A stretch of DNA of 15,027 nt from contig NW_006920416.1 in assembly GCF_000344685.1 (NCBI RefSeq), positions 604,318-619,344 on the forward strand, given 5' to 3'. The number at the start of each line of letters is the position of its first letter. Position 1 is the first letter of the stretch. Positions 8,233 through 15,027 of the stretch are shown in pieces. The stretch comes from Gloeophyllum trabeum ATCC 11539 (lineage: Eukaryota > Basidiomycota > Agaricomycetes > Gloeophyllales > Gloeophyllaceae). The notes under the pieces were generated by a model. It did no database searches. It was not told the DNA's origin and worked only from the letters and a program-made list of their open reading frames with translations. Made by a program: the position numbers and the translations under genes.

Positions 8233-8707
8233 GGTTGCACTCTGACTCGGAAGTAGAGGTATGACAAGACCCTGCCCCGGGCTCGGTCTACTCGACTCGC
8301 GACGGGTTTCGCATGATGTTCATGCGGATTAGCTGTAGCTCGAATGAACATCAAGAACAGACTCAGGTCACCGGCTATAGCACCTTGTAGCATATCTGAA
8401 GTTTGCTGACATGCGGGTTGGGGAATGGGTTCTTAGGAAATAGTAGCAGCGCTGTCGTGCTCGAACACAACTTGGCTGTTGGCCATCATGCTTCACTGTA
8501 ACTCGTCCCGTACCGTAGATGTGTGCCGTCCGCCACCGACAGCATCCGTTCATGGTCACAGCACTGCTTTTCGGCGTATTCTACGTTCACATCAAGGCCG
8601 CATCACGACTCTGCCTTCGTGGGATTGCCGGAGGATCCCTCCACCCCCCTCCTCCATCCCGCAGATACACAAGTTGCTGTTGATGCTGCACCAAGTCTGT
8701 ACCTTTC

Positions 8708-8724
8708 TACCTACGACATAGGTA
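8708..8724. repeat. First copy of 12-bp promoter repeat ACCTACGACATA, inside an inverted repeat
   Basis: ACCTACGACATA is at 8709-8720 and recurs exactly at 8949-8960. Here the arms TACCTA (8708-8713) and TAGGTA (8719-8724) flank CGACA. The copies are the likeliest candidates for protein-binding sites upstream of the channel gene; that role is inferred. Confidence 0.45.
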
Positions 8725-8948
8725 ATTAGCGATGACGTTCCACCTCAAATCTTCCTGCTTTCCGCTGTCAGGACAAGGGTCGAACAAGGTCATTTGTTTC
8801 TCCTAGTGATGCACGAAAGAGGCTAAAGCTGGGCTTAAATATGTCTATTCGGCTTTGACCGAACTGTGGCCTCGGCTTGCAGTACTTACTATATCCAGTA
8901 ACACACAAGCCTTCTATGGAAGTCACTTCTTCACTATCAGTTCTTTTC

Positions 8949-8965
8949 ACCTACGACATATGTCG
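8949..8965. repeat. Second copy of 12-bp promoter repeat, overlapping a 12-bp palindrome
   Basis: ACCTACGACATA (8949-8960) matches the copy 240 bp upstream. It overlaps the perfect palindrome CGACATATGTCG (8954-8965) and lies about 30 bp before the TATA box at 8993. Confidence 0.45.
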
Positions 8966-8992
8966 ACGTATTTTTACCTTTCTAAAATTCCT

Positions 8993-8998
8993 TATAAA
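8993..8998 (+). promoter_or_regulatory. TATA box (TATAAA) of the CSC1-like gene
   Basis: CTTATAAACC is followed by a long pyrimidine tract (about 9008-9058), a common fungal core-promoter layout. It lies about 545 nt upstream of the ATG, so the leader would be long and would include the probable intron at 9132-9192. Confidence 0.5.
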
Positions 8999-9131
8999 CC
9001 GGCAGGCTCTACTTCAACTGTACTTTTTTTCCCTCTGCCCCCACCATCCCATCCAGCCATACCCGAGCGACGCGTCCGGCCGTACTCATAGTCATCTAGT
9101 GTGAGCGTACCTCTTTGGCTTTCGCCTACAA

Positions 9132-9192
9132 GTAAGATGTTCCAACCCTCGCTTATTGCAAAATGTATATGGTCGCTAAATCTGTCTTATAG
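9132..9192 (+). other. Probable leader intron of the CSC1-like gene
   Basis: A GTAAGA donor after CTACAA and a CTTATAG acceptor enclose 61 nt, within the size range of all other introns here. It lies in untranslated sequence if the ATG at 9542 is used. A second leader intron ending at CCCCGCAG (about 9528) is possible. Confidence 0.5.
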
Positions 9193-9541
9193 GTGACGGC
9201 CAAGGCCCTGCGCTTACGGTGTTGTCTGGACGGTCTTCGAGGTCCTGCAACGATGCATCGCGAATTTAGACAAAGTTTAGATCCCAGACTTCAATTGTTG
9301 ACCGCGGCGGGAACAAAAGATCGCTTACGTAAACGGGTCTCTATTAGCTGGATCTACTTGAGGTGCGCTCACCGCACCCCTCTGGGCTCGATCCTCTGTC
9401 AGAGCAGGCTATTGACAGTCCATATCCTCGTTGTATTCTGGCTTGCCCCTAATCACTCTCTCAACGGTACCGCAGGTCCTACCGGCGCCGCCAGCTGCCA
9501 GACATACGCTTTTCTCTTCCCCGCAGTAACGACCTTCGACC

Positions 9542-12500
9542 ATGTCCAACACAACCGACACCATCAACCAGCTCATCCAGAGCAATGTGGGCAGAACCGT
9601 CTCATCGCAGGCCGTGGCTTCGCAGGTTATCCTGATGGCGATTGTTTCGGTGAGTGCAGCATTCAGCAGGGGCGTGCGGGGCAGCTGTGTGACGTTGAAG
9701 TGCAGTTCGCTACGATCTTTGTATTCAACATCCTCCGACCACGAAACAAGGTGCGCAGTATGCCAATGATTTATTGTAGCGTACTCACCTTGCTCTGGCG
9801 GCAGGTTATCTACGAACCGAAAGTAAAGTATCACACAGGCGCCCAAAAGCCGCCCGCCATCTCCGACTCGCCCCTCGGCTGGGTTTCACCCATCCTCCAC
9901 TATCACGAAGCCGACCTTGTCGACAAGATCGGCCTCGATGCGATCGCCTTCCTCCGCTTCCTGCGCCTCCTGCGATGGCTATTCACCGCCATCGCCGCCC
10001 TAGTCTGCGCGACGCTTATCCCCGTCAACCTCACCTATAACATGAAAAACTTCGAGGACTCGGACACTAAGCCGGACATCCTGTCCATGCTCACTGTCAG
10101 CAACATCTACGGGACGAATCTGCTGTTCGTGCACATAGCGGTGACGTACGGCATCACTGCGCTCGTGATGGGCTTCGTATGGGTGCACTGGCGAAACATG
10201 GTGCGGTTACGACAGAACTGGTTCCGCAGCCCCGAGTACCAGCAGTCGTTTTACGCACGCACGCTCCTCATCCTGCGTGTACCAAGGCAGCTCCAGTCGG
10301 ACGAGGGTATCCGCGCGATCTTCGAATCCGTCCAGGTGCCGTACCCCACAACTTCCGTGCATATTGGGCGCAAGGTTGGCCGGCTGCCGGAGTTGATTGA
10401 GTATCACAACGAGACGGTGCGTGAGCTGGAGAAGGTGCTGGTTCGGTATTTGAAGGGCGGGCGGATCGGGAAGGAGCGGCCGACGATAAGGCAGGGCGGT
10501 TTCCTCGGTTGTTGTGGTGGTGAGAAGAAGGATGCGATTGATTACTACACGTGAGTTAAGGAGCTTAGTAATTTCAATAAGTTTACCACTGACTGCCGTT
10601 CACCCAAAACTCAGGCAGAAACTAAGACGCACGGAGGCGGCCGTTGAGGAGTATCGACACCAGATCGACAAGCGCAAGGCGGAGAACTACGGATTCGCAT
10701 CTATGGCTGCGGTCCCATATGCACATATCGTCGCGAACTTGCTGCGGAACAAGCGACCGAAGGGCACAATCGTTACGCTCGCGCCGAACCCGAAGGACAT
10801 CATCTGGAGCAATATCACGAAGAGCCCCGGCGAGGTGGCGCGTTTGCGGATGATTGGGTTCTTGCTCCTTGCTGTGGTGTGTTTCTTCAATACTGTGCCG
10901 CTATTCGCAATCTCAGTGCTGGCCAACTTGAGCGCCGTGAGTAGTCGGGCCGTGTCCATACTCGTCACGGTTATCCTGACAAGGGACTTGCTATCAGATC
11001 TCTGCATACGTAGGGTTCCTGAAGAGGTGGGCTGATAATTCACCGACTACGTTCGCAATCATCTCTGGTGTGCTGCCGCCTACGGTGTCCGCGATCTTCG
11101 GTTATTTCTTGCCAGTCCTCATGCGCTGGCTTACGCGGTACATGGGCGCGCATACGCACTCTAGACTTGACCGTGCAGTTGTCGCGCGCTACTTTGCGTT
11201 CCTGGTCATTTCGCAGCTGATCATCTTCACGCTCATTGGTGTCGCTTTCAGTAAGTGGTGCTGTTGCTATACGTCGACAGTTGAGCTGATGTGCCTTCCT
11301 TTGTGTAGAGGCGATTGCACAGGTTGTCACGCTTATTGGGGAGCATAAGAGTTTCAGCACGATTATAGCGAATTTGAAACGTGAGGATGATCTCTTTGCG
11401 TTGTCCGAGACGGTGCTAAATGGAGGTTTCTATCTCCAGAATTACCCGCTACCATCAATCAGACGTATATCGGCCAATCGTCGTACTGGCTCACGTTCTT
11501 CCCGTTAGTTTCCGATCGCCTTTTCTATGTCGCCCTAAGCTGACGTTCTGCTTATCTCAGTCTTCGTGGTTTCCTGGCTGTATTCGACCTTGCGCAGATA
11601 TTGAACCTTGTGTGGACGACTTTCAAGACTCAGTACGTCCCAAGCACGTGTCTCGTCGATTGGACTGACGACTGCTTGCAGTGTATTTGGCCGGACGCCA
11701 AGGGACATCAGGGATTGGACACGACCGCCGGATTTCGAGTATGCCATCTATTAGTGAGTGGGAATGTCTTGCGTTTTGAAGCTGTAAATTGAGCGGTTTG
11801 TGTCGGTAGCTCAAACATACTGTTCATGGCATGCGTGGGCTTCGTGTTCGCTCCGTTGGCGCCTCTCGTAGCTGCTGCTGCTGCGGTTGTGTTCTGGATC
11901 AGCTCCTGGGTATACAAGTACCAGCTGATGTTCGTGTTCGTCTCTAGGGTGGAGACTGGCGGAGTATGTGTTGCAGTCATTGAACATATCTGGCTACTAT
12001 TGCTAATGCTGTCATGCAGCGTTTGTGGAACCCTGTCATTAACCGTATTCTCGCATCTGTGGTTCTGATGCAAGCACTGATGACCCTAAGTGAGCGTTTT
12101 CTCTGTTGCTACAGAGCATTGAAGTTGCTGATTTTTTGTTGCAGCTATGGGTCTGCAAATGGGGTGGACCTCGTGGCATTGGGTCGCGACGCTTCCTCCT
12201 ATAGTCTTCATCTTCATCTTCAAGGCGTACGTGAACCGTACTTTCGATCGTCAATTCCGGTACTATATCCCTACGGAAGAGGAGTTGCGCCTTGCCAAGG
12301 TACATTCACAACGCGCTGACAACGCCGGAAACCGCCTCGAAAAGCGGTTCGGACACCCAGCACTGCATTCCGAGCTGTTCACACCGATGCTCCATTCGAA
12401 GATGATGCCGTTGCTGCCTCAGGTGTATTCCGGCAAGATCGCGAACGACAAGGCGCAGCTGGCAGAGTATGGCGGGCAGGCTATGGAAGCGCAAGTGGTA

Positions 12501-13139
12501 TCTGGTATCAAGATTGCGGGTATCGATCAGGTTAGTCGTCATGCACGATTGTCGATGTTCGTCCATTTACTGACATGTATATTTATAAAGGCGAATCTGG
12601 ACTACGATCCTGCCTTGTACCAGCGCGATCGCGGCGAACTGGATTGGGATCAACGGTCAATGGCTTCGACGAACATCCTTGGCAGTGATACTGCTTCTCT
12701 TCATGCCTCAAAATCTACCTATTACGCCAATGGCCGATCCTCACCCGCGCCGTCTATGGCAGGCGTGGGCGCCGCGAGGTTCGACAGATATATGGCGCAC
12801 GGCCCATCGCGACTGGGAACGCCAGCGCACGACATCGAGTTGAGTCGATTTGACGGCAACGATCAGCAGCCTCTGCTTGCTGCGCAGCAGCCGCTAGGCT
12901 ACTTTGACCCCCGTTTTGCCAATAGTGCGGTGTCGGTCAATTCAGCATATCCATACCAGAACGAGACGCCGCCGCCTGTTCCACAACTGCCTCCGCAGTA
13001 TCCGCCACAACCTCACCAGCCCGCGGAGGGCTACCGGATGGCTCCGGTGCACCGACCTTATGCATCGAGCGGCCAGCCAGCTCCCAGTGATAACATGGCT
13101 GGACGGGGAACGTTTAACCGAGGATATTCTGCTGGATAA
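9542..13139 (+). CDS. CSC1/OSCA-like osmosensitive cation channel (DUF221, RSN1/PHM7 family)
   Basis: Thirteen exons give 970 aa: 9542-9649, 9706-9750, 9805-10550, 10615-10936, 10998-11250, 11309-11380, 11440-11503, 11561-11632, 11682-11753, 11810-11963, 12020-12089, 12145-12530 and 12591-13139. All introns are GT...AG, 49-64 nt, with matching phases. An N-terminal membrane segment (about 31-47) and NILRPRNKVIYEPKVKY lead to two more helices (about 108-126 and 158-180). The cytosolic domain (about 190-375) holds ELIEYHNETVRELE and APNPKDIIWSNI, PHM7_cyt hallmarks. The 7TM region follows, with SYWLTFFPLRGFLAVFDLAQ, FGRTPRDIRDW, PPDFEYAIYYSNILFMACVG and KYQLMFVFVSRVETGGRLW. The last 180 residues are a hydrophilic tail rich in Pro and Gln. 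Family members are dimeric, Ca2+-permeable channels opened by hyperosmolarity or membrane tension; some fungal relatives act in trafficking to the cell surface. Length and order are normal and nothing is broken. Confidence 0.96.
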
Positions 13140-14231
13140 GTCCCTCGGGCTGCGGGCCGTTTGTTGCTTCATGTACTACGGAGTCTGGACTATGGTTTGG
13201 CTTCTTCCGCTGCACCCTCATTCATTTGCATAGACTAAGTAATAGCAGCGGGATAGGCCTGCTGTTGGTTTTCGATGTTGTCGGGTCGTGATATGGACTT
13301 CATATATATTAATCTATAGCAGTGTATTCATGTATTCATGCGGAGTTGATTATGGGACAGCAGTGGGCAATCACTAGATAGTACTAGACGGACGGGTGCA
13401 GCTCATGCCACAGTCAGTCCGAGTTTCTACACGCCGTGATATGCTTCTGTCACAGTGTCAGTCGGAACCACCTGCGTCTATCATTTGCCTCAATACCTGC
13501 TGTCGTCCGAGTCAAGAGCTCCAGAAGCCTGAAGTCCTCTAAGAACAGTGTGACCAGTGCGTACTCCCCGGACTCATGATTTCATGTGAGTGGTAATAAC
13601 CCTCGCAACTATGCAACTCAGGCCATTCATGATCAAGGGCCCGTATTGTCAGCAGGCCCATTCTTGAAGTACTGCGTTGGGCGGTTTGTGTACGACCCCG
13701 GGCCTCCAGAGATTGCCAGTCTTTCGTTTGCTAGGCCAGATAACTATGCATACAGCATTGAGTCATGTGGATCTCCTACTCTTGATTTTTGAAATGATAC
13801 CCCGTGAGTCATCAGGAAAACCCTCCCTGGCAAATTAGACATAATTTTGCATAATTGGCTCTAGGGCCATATAATGAAGATAACGGGTGGATAAGTTCTG
13901 GATAAGTTCATATAACCGACATAATCTCATACAAGAGAACACCAAAGTCATAAGTCAATGTAATTTGGTACATATATACAATCTGATCATGGACATTTAG
14001 AGTAGATACATTCTACATACATAACCTTTGCCACAAGTCCCGACAGAGTCCGGTCCTTGTATCCTGCTATCCCTTCTACCAGTTGTCGCAATTACTTCTC
14101 GGGCATGACTGCAGGGCTTACCAGGTGTCGACAGTGGGGCAGTAGCTACGGCCGCACTCCCATGTTCTCGTTGATAAGCCTCAGGATCGTCTGACCCCCG
14201 AAAACGCGGATTCAGCACATCATACAAGCGC
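13140..14231. other. Intergenic region downstream of the channel gene, no supported gene
   Basis: The first 200 nt are the probable 3' UTR, with an AT-rich TATATATTAATCTATAG stretch near 13302-13318 and a short tandem GTATTCAT pair just after it. Frames at 13586-13792 (+) and 13997-14227 (-) are 68 and 76 codons with no recognised domain. From about 13797 to 13990 the DNA becomes AT-rich with recurring ATAA-containing words. Confidence 0.45.
13889..13909 (+). repeat. Two adjacent copies of GGATAAGTTC
   Basis: GGATAAGTTC occurs at 13889-13898 and 13900-13909 with one base between. It lies in an AT-rich patch where CATAATT is also doubled (about 13849-13863). Confidence 0.5.
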
Positions 14232-15027
14232 CCCGGAGCTTATTCGACACAGCGCTCGCACGCCTCTAGGCTTCTATGGGCTCTAAAAGACTTTTTCTAT
14301 TTAGCTCCGGACTTCCCAACATCCTCGAGGCGTACTCGGACCCATTCAGTGATTTATCTCCGCGCACCGAAGCTCCGGAGTGACTTAACCAATGCGACTT
14401 CTAGCTGCGTTAGCTCCGGGACCCGCGGACGCTTCTATCGAGGGGCGTCTTCCTCATGCCCACCCTCCAGCACTCACTCCCCCTCGTTTCCGTCAAGATA
14501 CCGAAGGTGCGGACGCATACGAGTCACCATAAGGTCAGCATCAGTCAGCAAACGGCCGGAGGTAATTAACACGTGACCGGCGTGTCGCACGGAGTGATGG
14601 GACCACTTGGGTCAGGTGGCGAAGCGTCGAGGTGACCTATAGGGGCAGGAAAGAGCAAGTGGGAGCGCAAGAGAGTCGTATGGTATATGGTATAGCGGAG
14701 GAAAGTGCTGAGCAATCCTGTGGGTAGCGGCGTTTATTTGTTATTTATCTCCGAACGGTCGCAAAGCCATTCCTGTAGTATAAATTGTACAAAGTAGCAT
14801 ACAGAAAAATAAGTTTCGACTTCACCATCTCAGAGAATTAGTGTTACGATCTCAGCGACCCGAGAAGTTCGAAAGCATCGAACCTAGCGAATTATAACCG
14901 ATCCTAGCTTTGCCAATAGGCCTGACTCGTCGAGTGAATTATCTCCGCCATCGATCCAATTAGCTCCGGTGAGTCTCACATAGCGAAATAAAATTAACCA
15001 AGTTTCTCTAGCAATTTCTACTCCCGT
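14232..15027. mobile_element. Array of TTA(G/T)CTCCG(G) motifs, possible end of a transposable element
   Basis: TTAGCTCCGG occurs at 14301-14310, 14410-14419 and 14960-14969; TTATCTCCG at 14354-14362, 14745-14753 and 14939-14947. A palindromic AGCTCCGGAG is at 14371-14380. Inverted relatives are CCGGAGCTTA (near 14233) and CCGGAGGTAA (14556-14565). The motif with its TTA prefix is absent from the rest of the window. Dispersed short motifs in both orientations are typical of subterminal regions of some DNA transposons (for example hAT and KDZ/Zisupton types) and also occur in other repeat families. No transposase frame, terminal inverted repeat or target-site duplication is visible, and the element may continue beyond the right edge. 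The type is therefore open. Confidence 0.4.

Larger units (their letters stand above)
8233..8992. other. Intergenic region, presumed upstream region of the CSC1-like gene
   Basis: No convincing gene; several frames of 60-80 codons on the plus strand have no recognisable features. The right half holds the paired 12-bp repeats described separately and leads into the TATA box at 8993. Confidence 0.4.

Noticed and set aside
8523..8729. Plus-strand frame ending near the first 12-bp repeat, which superficially reads like coding sequence
   Set aside because: Only 68 codons, no recognised domain, no matching downstream exon; the repeat at its end is better explained as a promoter feature.
10507..11043. 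Plus- and minus-strand frames across 10.5-11.0 kb as separate genes
   Set aside because: They are pieces or antisense shadows of channel exons 4 and 5, and reading phase across the introns explains the coding part fully.
13586..13792. Plus-strand 68-codon frame
   Set aside because: No recognised domain, no clear promoter, no splice partner found. It could be a remnant but cannot be supported.
13997..14227. Minus-strand 76-codon frame next to the motif array
   Set aside because: Short and without family features; the idea that it is a transposase remnant has no motif support.

Overview
The window is nuclear DNA of a filamentous basidiomycete, most likely an agaricomycete. Three things point there. 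Introns are numerous and very short (about 49-64 nt, GT...AG, with CTNAC/CTRAY-like branch sites close to the acceptor). One gene is a FunK1-type fungal kinase. Another is an F-box protein beginning MHRAL, the expanded basidiomycete type. Every multi-exon gene below was assembled by hand from splice sites and reading phase, without transcript data.

Layout. (1) 2-1524 (+): the 3' part of a FunK1 protein kinase entering from the left edge. (2) 1525-2732: intergenic, holding a doubtful small minus-strand ORF behind a TATA box and an ACGCGT palindrome, a cluster of palindromic GC-rich repeats at about 2111-2219, and a plus-strand TATA box with no gene behind it. (3) 2733-3740 (-): a complete three-exon steroid 5-alpha-reductase family protein (300 aa). 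(4) 3741-4418: divergent intergenic region with an E-box and a perfect 22-bp palindrome centred on a TTATAA box. (5) 4419-5035 (+): a four-exon gene for a small Thr-rich secreted protein, with a leader intron ending directly before the ATG. (6) 5378-7065 (-): an F-box/leucine-rich protein with a probable one-base frameshift. (7) 7066-9541: mostly intergenic, with an uncertain 240-residue minus-strand ORF carrying a duplicated motif and, upstream of the next gene, a pair of 12-bp promoter repeats and a TATA box. (8) 9542-13139 (+): a complete 13-exon CSC1/OSCA (DUF221, RSN1/PHM7) osmosensitive cation channel of 970 aa, the best-supported gene here. (9) 13140-15027: no convincing gene. From about 14232 to the right edge the short motif TTA(G/T)CTCCG(G) recurs, which looks like a terminal or subterminal region of a transposable element.

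The genes do not form an evident pathway or cluster. They are a kinase, a lipid/steroid reductase, a secreted protein, an F-box adaptor and a mechanosensitive channel, each with its own promoter. The only plausible shared control is the roughly 680-bp divergent region between the reductase and the secreted-protein gene. I see no clear new biological system. The observations most worth checking are the F-box frameshift, the repeat motif array at the right edge, the palindromic TATA box, the overlapping open frame in the channel gene's leader, and the in-frame introns.
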